A stretch of DNA of 44,116 nt. Origin: a virus. The notes below the pieces were generated by a model that did no database searches, had not been told where the DNA came from, and saw only the letters and a program-made list of their open reading frames with translations. The DNA lies in the IMG/VR virus record IMGVR_UViG_3300015242_000010, positions 1 to 44,116 of that record; one strand, given 5' to 3'. Positions within the stretch are counted from its first letter, which is position 1. Each line of letters opens with the position of its first letter. A program made the translations under genes and the position numbers. This document shows positions 1 through 5,932 of this stretch, piece by piece.

Positions 1-77
1 AACTCAAGGACGGCAGGTTGGGTGAGGTAGGTCCAAGGGCTTGACTCGTCTTGCCCGTACCACTCTGGCTTCTGGAT
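1..77. repeat. Terminal direct repeat, left copy (circular join)
   Basis: Bases 1-77 are identical to 44040-44116. The repeat lies inside the terminase coding sequence, which is open and in frame when the ends are joined. It therefore marks a circular assembly rather than a packaged terminal repeat. A 77-base overlap equals a common de Bruijn assembler k-mer length (inference). Confidence 0.95.
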
Positions 78-1007
78 CTCAGAGTAAAGCTCAACTGGCG
101 CAAGGCGAGTCCCAACAAGAAGAAGCGTTCCACCTGGATACGACAGTCGGTTGATGACCTCTCGCTGGATCCAGTCGATCTGCTTTTCGAACTCATGGGC
201 GTTCTTTCCCGTCACGGTGTCGTCAAGGATAATGAGGTCTGCACGGTTACCGTAGATCTGACCGTTCATTCCGAGGGCCTGCACTGTAGGTGTCGGCTCA
301 CCAGAGTCACGCGTCTCTGCGTTTACGTAGATAGAGTCGGCAGTCCATGAAGCAGAATTGGCATCAAAGCCCCCTTCGGGGGCGAAGTCAACCTGAAGCT
401 TCTTGTAGGCATGGTTGGCTCCAGCCAACCTATCCTTAATAGCGCGAAGGAACCTCTTTGCCATCTCCTGGGTCTGGGAGACGATGATGATACGAATATT
501 TGGATCCTGACAAATCTTCCATGTAGTGTAATTAACGGTAATCGTCGTAGACTTCGAATGTTCTGGTGGCGTGTTAACGATGATCATTCCAGGATCTCCC
601 TGATGGAAGATCTGGCTTGAGTGAAGGTCTCGTGGAACTCGACCTTCTAGAATGTCATACCACTGAAGCTGATGCCAAAAGAGTGTGGTGTCCAAATAGT
701 CCTGGCAGAACTCTGGAAAGTCAGGTATGCCTTCTCTTACCTCCGCCTGTCCGGCGGAGGTCTTCATCATCTTGACACGATCATAGTCTTGACGAAACCT
801 AGTGTCAGACTTGCGGTAGTAGGCTACAGATTTTTCATGGATGTCAAGATCCCTACATGCAGCAGCAGCAGTTTCTCCAGCTTTGAGGTAAGCAATGATC
901 GTGTCCTTCTTCTCCTGGACACTTTTGTTAACCTTCCTGCCAGGCTTCTTCTGACGAGGGATGAACTTAACCTCATTGCCATCATCGTCTATATAGATCT
1001 TAGCCAT
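1..1007 (-). CDS. terL: Terminase large subunit, N-terminal part (TerS-like HTH plus ATPase), continues across the join
   Basis: This is the packaging motor that hydrolyses ATP to drive DNA into the prohead. Starting at ATG 1007 and crossing the join into 44039-43091, the whole protein is about 651 residues. Residues 33-78 form a helix-turn-helix with the look of a small-terminase DNA-binding domain (AAACRDLDIHEKSVAYYRKS). A Walker-A-like NTPPEHSKST lies near 145-154 and the Walker B LIILDD near 258-263. The nuclease domain is in the other piece at the right end. The upstream bases GGGGTAGGCTGG give only a weak ribosome site. Usual large terminases have 450-600 residues, and the excess is the HTH-bearing N-terminus. 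No separate terS gene is visible, so the HTH may take its place (inference). The break at base 1 is an artefact of linearisation. Confidence 0.93.
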   Translation of the reverse strand, partial: MAKIYIDDDGNEVKFIPRQKKPGRKVNKSVQEKKDTIIAYLKAGETAAAACRDLDIHEKSVAYYRKSDTRFRQDYDRVKMMKTSAGQAEVREGIPDFPEFCQDYLDTTLFWHQLQWYDILEGRVPRDLHSSQIFHQGDPGMIIVNTPPEHSKSTTITVNYTTWKICQDPNIRIIIVSQTQEMAKRFLRAIKDRLAGANHAYKKLQVDFAPEGGFDANSASWTADSIYVNAETRDSGEPTPTVQALGMNGQIYGNRADLIILDDTVTGKNAHEFEKQIDWIQREVINRLSYPGGTLLLVGTRLAPVELYSEIQKPEWYGQDESSPWTYLTQPAVLE

Positions 1008-1046
1008 CCAGCCTACCCCACCTTATCCGTATCTATATATGAATAT

Positions 1047-1075
1047 ATTATAGATACACTTATACAAGTAAGTTC
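1047..1075 (-). promoter_or_regulatory. Possible promoter for terL and the late operon
   Basis: On the minus strand a perfect TATAAT (1052 down to 1047) lies 40 bases before the terL ATG in an AT-rich tract. The hexamer 17 bases upstream (GAACTT) is a poor -35. Late genes may use the phage sigma-like protein instead, so the weak -35 is not decisive. Confidence 0.35.
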
Positions 1076-1081
1076 GAATAT

Positions 1082-1105
1082 CTCCACGGCCGAAGGGCCG
1101 TGGAG
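1082..1105. repeat. Hairpin, 10-bp stem with GAAG loop
   Basis: CTCCACGGCC (1082-1091), loop GAAG, GGCCGTGGAG (1096-1105) form a perfect stem. It has no U tract on either strand. A second GC-rich hairpin (GAGGCTGC/GCAGCCTC) lies at 1150-1169. Both are upstream of terL on the minus strand and could lie in a longer late leader. Confidence 0.6.
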
Positions 1106-1355
1106 CTTAGGGCGGGGGATGATTCCGAGAGGAAGACCTTGTAGTGGGGGAGGCTGCTTGAGCAGCCTCTGTCAACCTATCTTAATACGTTAGGGGCTAG
1201 TCTTCGTTGTGACGGTGAAGCGCCCCCTAGGGGGGTCGCTACCGTGAGTTCGAAGCAGTTCCCCTTACTTGTAGTCTCATATATAGAGTGGGCCGTCTTG
1301 ATGTGCGTTTCGCCGGGCACCCTTTAATATTTTATCAAACCTATACCAACTATCA

Positions 1356-1396
1356 CTCTCTGTATATGATGATGCCTACTCTTGATATACAGAGAG
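1356..1396. repeat. 12-bp perfect inverted repeat
   Basis: CTCTCTGTATAT (1356-1367) and ATATACAGAGAG (1385-1396) are exact reverse complements separated by 17 bases. There is no U tract, so it may be a protein-binding site or cruciform rather than a terminator. Confidence 0.65.
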
Positions 1397-1525
1397 TTGC
1401 TAGGTGCTACAATCTATGCTACATTTCTAGGAGGTCTCACACACACTGTGCCGCCCCGTTTTAAACATCCCCGGGTCACTCTGAGTCACGAGCCCCCATC
1501 ATTTACTCACCCTCAGCTACGTCAG

Positions 1526-1596
1526 GACATGCTGACATCATGACATCACAACACGGCTGAGCTGGGCACGGATGAGCACGAGCTGGCACAGATGAG
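1526..1596. repeat. Clustered short direct repeats
   Basis: GACAT occurs at 1526, 1534 and 1542, exactly 8 bases apart. An imperfect pair follows: GAGCTGGGCACGGATGAG (1559-1576) and GAGCTGGCACAGATGAG (1580-1596). The word ATGAGTATG occurs in the second copy and again about 50 bases downstream. The pattern is iteron-like and supports an initiator or regulator binding region (inference). Confidence 0.5.
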
Positions 1597-1955
1597 TATG
1601 TATATCCAAGGGCACAGCATGTATATGTATACGAGCCAATGCATGAGTATGCACATGTCCCATATTGTCGGGAGTATACAAAGATAATCCCTGATTATTG
1701 TGGAATGTTGCTAGTTTGAGGGCGGATGGAGGGGCGGACTATCACATGCATGCATACGCGCAGGCGCACTCCACTCCCCTCCGCCCTGGTCCTCCATGTC
1801 CTGACATACTCAATCTTCGGGAGGTGTTGACAATCCCTGGGAGGTCTGGCATTGTTCTACCTGTCGCCACCAACGGACAGCGGTAAGTCAGCCAGGCACC
1901 CTATAAGGGCTAAAGCGAGGCTGATGAACGCAAGATCTGGGGGAAGCGACAGGGA

Positions 1956-1984
1956 TTGACAAGCAAAACCAGATCCGCTAAGAT
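1956..1984 (+). promoter_or_regulatory. Strong sigma70-type early promoter
   Basis: TTGACA (1956-1961), a 17-base spacer, and TAAGAT (1979-1984) match the actinobacterial vegetative consensus (TTGACA and TANNNT). Transcription should start near 1991 and run rightward into the early genes, whose first start is at 2316. A second TTGACA at 1827-1832 lacks a good -10 (CATTGT at 1850). Confidence 0.85.
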
Positions 1985-1989
1985 AGGGA

Positions 1990-2300
1990 TCAGAACGAAG
2001 GCCAAGCCCGGAGAGAGCACCTGAGCAGGACTCTCAAAGGAAGCCTCTGGCCGGTCCTTGGCAACTCAACAGCAGTGCCACCGAGGAAGGTGGCCGGTAG
2101 ATACGCCTCTACTAGGCAGCGAAACGCACTGATCGTAGGTGCAGCGCAGTGAGGCACACCGAGTAGACCGACGCACAGGTCTTCAAACAACAATCCTCTA
2201 GGGCTCTAGGTGGTCTAAACAGCCGTCTAAGGCCCTGGAGAGTGGTGGGTGACCCCCTGGTTCATCCTCCGCTCTAGGCGCCGCTACAGGCGGCGCTTTG
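1990..2300 (+). ncRNA. Structured early leader RNA (candidate)
   Basis: About 325 bases separate the promoter from the first coding start. The transcript can fold a stem around TTGGCA/TGCCA (about 2056-2083). It ends in a GC-rich hairpin, GCGCCGC (2278-2284), loop TACAG, GCGGCGC (2290-2296), followed by TTTG. That short U run is weak for termination, but it would suit an attenuator or a processed leader. No known riboswitch is recognised. Confidence 0.3.
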
Positions 2301-2315
2301 ACTCAGGGAGAGACC

Positions 2316-2492
2316 ATGAACCAACACTCCAACGTCACCGAGGACGAGCTGGACACTGTCTGCTACGCCCTCGCTGCCTTCTCCCGGACAGACGGCCTTG
2401 CCGAGTGGGAGCAGGTAGCAGCCCTCGCTGCGTACAACAAGATGTTCGATCTGCGCGCCAAGCTCTACCCCGCACCGGCAGTACATCACTGA
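2316..2492 (+). CDS. Small early protein, 58 aa, unknown
   Basis: This is the first gene after the early promoter. ATG 2316 is preceded by AGGGAGAG, which decides the start over an upstream TTG. The product is short, acidic in its N-half and predicted helical, with a central EDELDTVCYALAAFSRTDG stretch. That stretch resembles the EELYLLYNGLSAFRG region of the 69-residue protein at 2965-3174, so the two may be diverged paralogues (inference from sequence likeness). No catalytic motif is visible. Early position and size suit a host-takeover factor. Confidence 0.65.
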   Translation: MNQHSNVTEDELDTVCYALAAFSRTDGLAEWEQVAALAAYNKMFDLRAKLYPAPAVHH

Positions 2493-2538
2493 CCAACCTT
2501 TGTCGGCAGCCCTCGGGCTGCCGGTATTGGCGGCATCA
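2491..2538 (+). repeat. Leader RNA element, family 1, copy A (48 nt)
   Basis: The conserved left flank GACCAACCTTTG (2491-2502) and right flank ATTGGCGGCATCA enclose a variable hairpin, CGGCAGCC/GGCTGCCG with a 4-base loop. CCAA in the left flank can pair with TTGG in the right flank to close the structure. It sits 23 bases before the start of the gene at 2561. Copy B is at 3184-3231 with the same length and flanks but a different stem. Confidence 0.7.
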
Positions 2539-2560
2539 GTGCCGAAGTAAAGGAGAGGCC

Positions 2561-2932
2561 ATGCTCAGGCAATATGTCAACGACGCCGTTGATCAAGCTA
2601 TCGTCACGCTCCTGAGGAGCGAAGTAGACGACGACGGCAATCCCCTAAGCGACAATCACAGCCCGCATGACGTGTTCATCTCGATATGGATGGAGTTCGG
2701 GTCATACATCGCAGCCATGCTTGAAGATGATCGTTCGTGGAGCATCGCGAAAGAGAAGTTCAGCGCCAAAGACTTCGGGCACTTCTTCATCCTCTCCGCC
2801 AAGGGGTATGGCTCAGGCTTTTTTAGCGACGACGGAGGGTGGGGCGAAGATAGCCTTTACCTACACGATCGAGCCATGACTTTTGGCGCACCCGAAGTCT
2901 CCATCGGACTCGATGGCAAGATTTACATCTAG
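2561..2932 (+). CDS. Early protein, 123 aa, unknown
   Basis: ATG 2561 has a strong AAAGGAGAG ribosome site and follows a conserved leader hairpin. The N-terminal 40 residues look helical (LRQYVNDAVDQAIVTLLRSE). The centre holds alternating aromatic and Gly residues (FGHFFILSAKGYGSGFF) and the C-terminus is beta-like. No signal peptide or recognised domain is seen. Confidence 0.7.
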   Translation: MLRQYVNDAVDQAIVTLLRSEVDDDGNPLSDNHSPHDVFISIWMEFGSYIAAMLEDDRSWSIAKEKFSAKDFGHFFILSAKGYGSGFFSDDGGWGEDSLYLHDRAMTFGAPEVSIGLDGKIYI

Positions 2933-2964
2933 TCATTAAGTAACTGCAAGTGAAAGAGGATCTC

Positions 2965-3174
2965 GTGAGGAGCTTCACCAACGAGGAGCTATACCTCTTG
3001 TACAACGGCCTAAGCGCCTTTAGGGGCGAGTATGACTGGTCCCTAAGGGAGGGTGAAGCTAGGCTGCTAGCGGCCCTTCAGGACCGCATACAGAACGAGC
3101 TGGAAGCTCGTCATTCAGAACGCGAAGTTGCAGAGGCTTGGCGGCTCGTCTTTGATGAGCCCGAAAAACAATAG
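2965..3174 (+). CDS. Small early protein, 69 aa, unknown
   Basis: GTG 2965 is chosen because AAAGAGGA lies six bases upstream; an in-frame GTG at 2950 has no ribosome site. The product is charged and helical (EELYLLYNGLSAFRG, then a Glu/Arg-rich helix to the end). It may share ancestry with the 58-residue protein at 2316-2492. No motif indicates a function. Confidence 0.65.
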   Translation: MRSFTNEELYLLYNGLSAFRGEYDWSLREGEARLLAALQDRIQNELEARHSEREVAEAWRLVFDEPEKQ

Positions 3175-3183
3175 ATCTTCTGT

Positions 3184-3231
3184 GACCAACCTTTGGGCAG
3201 GGCCTATGGGCCCTGCTTATTGGTGGCATCA
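3184..3231 (+). repeat. Leader RNA element, family 1, copy B (48 nt)
   Basis: GACCAACCTTTG (3184-3195) and ATTGGTGGCATCA (3219-3231) match copy A at 2491-2538. The enclosed stem is GCAGGGCC/GGCCCTGC (3197-3204 with 3209-3216), unrelated in sequence to that of copy A. It lies 26 bases before ATG 3258 and its AAAGGAG site. Confidence 0.7.
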
Positions 3232-3257
3232 CAGCCAGGTCAACAAAGGAGAAAACA

Positions 3258-3440
3258 ATGAGTCCTTACGCCGTCAAGCAAGCGTCCTACAACCTCGCAA
3301 AGGTTGTGGCTGACCAAGGATTCAATCCAGCAGAGATCAGCGCTTACGACCTCAATCGTCTGGCTCTGGTTGTTCAATTTGATGGTTCCACATCTGCTCT
3401 AGTTAGCTTCGCTCACGCAATCGTAAAGGCTGGCCGATGA
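3258..3440 (+). CDS. Small early protein, 60 aa, unknown
   Basis: ATG 3258 follows CAAAGGAGAAAACA. The product (SPYAVKQASYNLAKVVADQG) is a small helical protein without Cys pairs or membrane spans. Its stop overlaps the start of the next gene (ATGA at 3437), which implies translational coupling. Confidence 0.65.
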   Translation: MSPYAVKQASYNLAKVVADQGFNPAEISAYDLNRLALVVQFDGSTSALVSFAHAIVKAGR

Positions 3441-3526
3441 GCCTTGTCGAGCTCATTTTTCTCGCTCCGCCAGCTCTTCTGGTAACGGCAGTCATCATCG
3501 GTCTCAAGTTTAGGAACTCAAAATGA
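3437..3526 (+). CDS. Micro membrane protein, 29 aa
   Basis: ATG 3437 overlaps the preceding stop and its own stop overlaps the next start (ATGA). The product is almost entirely one hydrophobic helix (LIFLAPPALLVTAVIIGLKF) with a short basic tail (RNSK). That suggests a single-span inner-membrane protein with its C-terminus inside. Coupling on both sides argues that it is a real gene despite its size. Confidence 0.55.
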   Translation: MSLVELIFLAPPALLVTAVIIGLKFRNSK

Positions 3527-3681
3527 ACCAGACAGTCAAGTATGCCAAGATTCGCCTTGATAATCATCGAGCAATCAGGGTGTACAATTACGCCATCAAC
3601 TGCAAGATGAAGCAGTCAGATGGCAATAAGCGGGTAGTAACTAGGCGAACTGGTGTAGTGAGGGTAGCCAAGACTGATTGA
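3523..3681 (+). CDS. Small basic protein, 52 aa, unknown
   Basis: ATG 3523 overlaps the previous stop as ATGA. The product is rich in Lys and Arg (KYAKIRLDNHRAIRVYNYAI) with a beta-like pattern, and could bind nucleic acid (inference). No homologue is recognised. Confidence 0.55.
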   Translation: MNQTVKYAKIRLDNHRAIRVYNYAINCKMKQSDGNKRVVTRRTGVVRVAKTD

Positions 3682-3692
3682 CGAGGAAAGCC

Positions 3693-3797
3693 ATGACCAC
3701 CAATTGCATCATCCACGAATGGACTCCGCCTCATCCGCTTCCGGGCGGGAGGAGCTTTAAGACCTGCATCAAGTGTGGAGCATCAAGGACTGAGTAG
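3693..3797 (+). CDS. Micro zinc-ribbon-like protein, 34 aa
   Basis: ATG 3693 is preceded by GAGGAAAG. The 34-residue product has one early Cys, three His and a CIKCG knuckle near the end, a layout that could bind one metal ion. Its TAG stop lies inside the next leader element (CTGAGTAGC), linking the gene end to that RNA structure. Confidence 0.5.
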   Translation: MTTNCIIHEWTPPHPLPGGRSFKTCIKCGASRTE

Positions 3798-3854
3798 CAG
3801 TCGAGCCACGCGAGCCCCACAGGGGCTCGCTGGTTCTATCGGTCACTCAGGCCG
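3790..3854 (+). repeat. Leader RNA element, family 2, copy A (65 nt)
   Basis: The left flank CTGAGTAGCAGTCGAGC (3790-3806) and right flank TCTATCGGTCACTCAGGCCG (3835-3854) are shared with the copy at 4179-4235. CTGAGT (3790-3795) and ACTCAG (3845-3850) form an outer stem. The inner hairpin GCGAGCCCC/GGGGCTCGC is specific to this copy. It lies 15 bases before the next start and its AAAGGAGAG site. Confidence 0.72.
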
Positions 3855-3869
3855 ACAAAGGAGAGTGCC

Positions 3870-4148
3870 ATGAGCAAGTACACGTTCGTAGGCGCGAAGG
3901 ATGGCGTACGCCAAGTCAAGCATGAAGGCTTGAGTATCACCGAAGTGGCATACCTCGTAGAGTGTATGTCTTGCGCGGAAGGATCTGTGGCTGACGAGTG
4001 CAGCATTCGCTGCATCTCAGACTCGTTCCTATCTGACTTGCTATGCGATGGAGAGGCGCTCATCAGTCTTCGCCAGGCAGGCGTCAAGCTAAGCGCGTAC
4101 TCCTTCAGGGAGGTTCACAACCCCCTCGCCGAAGTCGATTGCGAATAG
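3870..4148 (+). CDS. Early protein, 92 aa, Cys-containing, unknown
   Basis: ATG 3870 follows ACAAAGGAGAGTGCC. The middle holds several Cys (VECMSCAEGSVADECSIRC). Their irregular spacing is not a standard zinc finger. No membrane segment is seen. The gene sits between the two family-2 leader elements. Confidence 0.65.
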   Translation: MSKYTFVGAKDGVRQVKHEGLSITEVAYLVECMSCAEGSVADECSIRCISDSFLSDLLCDGEALISLRQAGVKLSAYSFREVHNPLAEVDCE

Positions 4149-4235
4149 CCAGGCGTCCGCTCAGCACAGTCAAGAGATCTGAGTAGCAGTCGAGCGGACG
4201 CCTGGAGGCGTCCGCTCTATCGGTCACTCAGGCCG
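4149..4235 (+). promoter_or_regulatory. Leader RNA element, family 2, copy B, with alternative pairing
   Basis: The family-2 flanks are at 4179-4195 and 4216-4235, with outer stem CTGAGT/ACTCAG (4179-4184 with 4226-4231). The inner stem is a perfect 11-bp hairpin (4192-4202 with 4207-4217, loop TGGA). Upstream, 4149-4162 is the exact 14-base reverse complement of 4192-4205. The middle strand can therefore pair either upstream or downstream but not both, the layout of an attenuator or a translational switch. There is no U tract, so transcription termination is not indicated. Confidence 0.65.
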
Positions 4236-4251
4236 CATGAAGGAGAGAACA

Positions 4252-4677
4252 ATGAGTGAAGAGTGCAATGATGGGCACTGCCCATCCCACTCAAGAGCTT
4301 CCATCCGCCAGGTAAGCATCGAGTGGGATGATGCGGTCATCATCGACTACATCGATGCGTGGGCTGTGGTAAGCCACGTCAACGAGTATGAGCTCACCAA
4401 GGCCAGCATCGATAGAACCAAGAACCTGATCCTCAACAACATGGGGTTCGATCTGGAACCGATGCCTGAAGTCCCGTTGTTCGAAACTCTGGTCATCAAA
4501 CTTCCTAGCGACACTTCAAACCTCTTGGACAATCCTCAGGTTACATACCTGAATCAGTTCGTACACTTTCGTCAAACTATCGATGACGTAGAGTTCATCG
4601 AAAGTGCTCATGACATGGTCTTGGAGGCAGTTAAGGCAGACCTCATCGACCTGTCGAAGGAGATTGAAGACGAATGA
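4252..4677 (+). CDS. Early protein, 141 aa, acidic, unknown
   Basis: ATG 4252 has GAAGGAGAGAACA before it; an in-frame ATG at 4237 lies within the ribosome site region and is rejected. The N-terminus has Cys and His (EECNDGHCPSH), followed by a soluble alpha/beta protein with an acidic C-terminus. The stop overlaps the next start (ATGA). No family is recognised. Confidence 0.7.
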   Translation: MSEECNDGHCPSHSRASIRQVSIEWDDAVIIDYIDAWAVVSHVNEYELTKASIDRTKNLILNNMGFDLEPMPEVPLFETLVIKLPSDTSNLLDNPQVTYLNQFVHFRQTIDDVEFIESAHDMVLEAVKADLIDLSKEIEDE

Positions 4678-4931
4678 AAAGACCCATAAACGTCGACGAT
4701 CTAATCACCGTAACTGAGCTAGCTAAAGAGCTTGGCGTCTCATCAAGCACGGCGGGGAAAATGGTGCAGTACCTGCCCGTCGTACAGTTCGGAAACACGC
4801 GAGTATACGAACGAAGCCTAATCCAAGCTTCACTGCTTGGAAAAAACGAGAAACTCATCAAGTTTCTCAGGCTAGACCCGTCCCCAGACTTCGACCTGGA
4901 CGTTTTGGTGCCACAAGCGTCCCATGAGTGA
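4674..4931 (+). CDS. Small helix-turn-helix DNA-binding protein, 85 aa
   Basis: This is a likely transcription or excisionase-type DNA-binding protein. Residues 10-35 (LITVTELAKELGVSSSTAGK) form an HTH followed by a wing-like QFGNTRVYERS segment, as in MerR/excisionase-like HTH_17 proteins. It is coupled to the preceding gene by ATGA. With no integrase in the window, a regulatory role is likelier than excision (inference). Confidence 0.7.
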   Translation: MKRPINVDDLITVTELAKELGVSSSTAGKMVQYLPVVQFGNTRVYERSLIQASLLGKNEKLIKFLRLDPSPDFDLDVLVPQASHE

Positions 4932-4954
4932 ATTAGGGACAGTCCAATCCCGTC

Positions 4955-5060
4955 GCTGGGCTAAGGCCCAGCACGGTTGAGTGTGCACAGAGGCTGAAAT
5001 ATAAGTAGGCACCCATCACATGCGGCTTGCTCCCGCGATGGTCATTCACTCTGTGCACAC
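4955..5060 (+). repeat. Structured leader: GC hairpin plus 12-bp inverted repeat
   Basis: GCTGGGC/GCCCAGC with loop TAAG (4955-4972) is followed by GTGTGCACAGAG (4981-4992) and its exact reverse complement CTCTGTGCACAC (5049-5060). The intervening 56 bases have smaller pairings. The structure lies about 34 bases before ATG 5094 and has no terminating U run, so it is likely a 5' leader structure. Confidence 0.6.
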
Positions 5061-5093
5061 CCATCCGTTTATGACGGAATGTTGGGAGGAAAT

Positions 5094-5639
5094 ATGGCTC
5101 TACCAACTAGGGCTAAGCAAATCGCGGCCGTAGCCGCACTCCTAGAGAAGGCCGCCGACGCCGATCCTCCACTTTCTCTTGAGGAGCTAGCGGAGGAAGT
5201 GGTTGATGGCTACCACAGCCTGATCGACTCAAGCATCAAGAAGCCCGTCAAATTCCCGCACACAGGAATGGCTTTCAAGACGCCCATCAGCAGCAAGGTT
5301 GCCCATGTGGCCTGGTCTGACGAGGAGTGGGCTTGGTGCGTAAGCGGAGACTCGCGATACGGATTCTTCGTCGCTACCGCCAAGTCAGACTACTGGTCTA
5401 AGGTTGAGGTATCTACCGCCAAATCTGGCGCACCAGGCCATAATCCCGACTGGAACGTGGGAGACCAAGTCCTTCGCGGCCAGATTAGAAAGCCGTTTAC
5501 GGTTCTTGCCACAGGCGATAAGTGCGTTCTCCTGCAAGACCTTGGGCCTATAGGGGATTATCCAACCTGGCGGCTACAGCCCGAGTCGAACGATAATATG
5601 AAGATATATTACAAGCGAGAAAGGACTCCGCTGCTGTGA
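5094..5639 (+). CDS. Early protein, 181 aa, unknown
   Basis: ATG 5094 is preceded by GGGAGGA; an in-frame ATG at 5079 lacks a site. An N-terminal helical region (ALPTRAKQIAAVAALLEKAA) precedes a beta-rich Trp-containing centre (HVAWSDEEWAWCV). A C-terminal segment (WNVGDQVLRGQIRKPFTVLA) recalls a small SH3-like barrel. No catalytic residues can be assigned. The next gene starts within its stop (GTGA). Confidence 0.72.
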   Translation: MALPTRAKQIAAVAALLEKAADADPPLSLEELAEEVVDGYHSLIDSSIKKPVKFPHTGMAFKTPISSKVAHVAWSDEEWAWCVSGDSRYGFFVATAKSDYWSKVEVSTAKSGAPGHNPDWNVGDQVLRGQIRKPFTVLATGDKCVLLQDLGPIGDYPTWRLQPESNDNMKIYYKRERTPLL

Positions 5640-5788
5640 ACGCTGTTGATTGGGTATTTGCTGGAGCCTTCATACTGATGGCTGGCATGGCAGCTCGCTA
5701 CCGCGAGCTGTATGTCTGGTGGGTTGAAGAAGCCCACCGTCAATACGATTGGATCGACGAGATCGCAAAAGAGCTGGAGGGTGAGTGA
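5636..5788 (+). CDS. Small membrane-anchored protein, 50 aa
   Basis: GTG 5636 overlaps the preceding stop as GTGA, with AAAGGA nine bases upstream. The N-terminus is hydrophobic (VDWVFAGAFILMAGMAA), followed by a charged amphipathic helix (RYRELYVWWVEEAHRQYDWI). This suits a single-span protein with a cytoplasmic tail. It is followed by another coupled micro membrane protein. Confidence 0.55.
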   Translation: MNAVDWVFAGAFILMAGMAARYRELYVWWVEEAHRQYDWIDEIAKELEGE

Positions 5789-5883
5789 AGAAGCCAGTTG
5801 ACTGGATCCTAAACGCGATGATGGTGCTTCTCGCAATTGACGCCATCATCTTTACCCTGTTTGTAATGCATGAATTCTTCTGA
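5785..5883 (+). CDS. Micro membrane protein, 32 aa
   Basis: GTG 5785 overlaps the previous gene's end and has GGAGG just upstream. After a short basic start (KKPVDW) the product is one hydrophobic helix ending in HEFF. It is the last gene before a bidirectional hairpin terminator. Confidence 0.5.
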   Translation: MKKPVDWILNAMMVLLAIDAIIFTLFVMHEFF

Positions 5884-5897
5884 GGCGTAAGACTGAA

Positions 5898-5918
5898 GGC
5901 CACCCCTGGAGGGTGGCC
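5898..5918. terminator. Bidirectional terminator between convergent genes
   Basis: GGCCACCC (5898-5905), loop CTGGA, GGGTGGCC (5911-5918) form a perfect 8-bp GC stem between the rightward gene ending at 5883 and the leftward gene ending at 5933. U runs are short on both strands, as is common in actinobacteria. Confidence 0.6.
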
Positions 5919-5932
5919 CTTGGTCTGGCATC

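Larger units (their letters stand above)
1008..2315. other. Gene-free control region between divergent operons (origin and promoter candidate)
   Basis: This is the largest non-coding stretch. Open frames inside it lack ribosome sites and resemble nothing. It holds hairpins (1082-1105, 1150-1169), a 12-bp inverted repeat (1356-1396), short direct repeats (1526-1596), an inverted repeat AGGGCGGA/TCCGCCCT (1719-1726 with 1780-1787), a strong promoter (1956-1984) and a structured leader (1990-2300). It separates leftward late genes from rightward early genes. That position, with repeats and AT-rich patches (1026-1070, 1320-1370), suits a replication origin as well as bidirectional control (inference). 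Confidence 0.6.

Noticed and set aside
672-1193. Rightward 173-codon open frame over the terL start and the adjacent gap
   Set aside because: It is antisense to the terminase HTH region and has no ribosome site; the composition is not protein-like.
1827-1855. Second sigma70 promoter with TTGACA at 1827
   Set aside because: The hexamer 17 bases downstream is CATTGT, lacking the TA and spacing needed; at best very weak.
1698-1886. 62-codon rightward frame in the control region
   Set aside because: No ribosome site and it covers inverted repeats and a promoter-like hexamer; regarded as non-coding.
4674-4931. Excisionase of a temperate phage
   Set aside because: The HTH resembles excisionases, but no integrase, attachment site or repressor was found in the complete circle.
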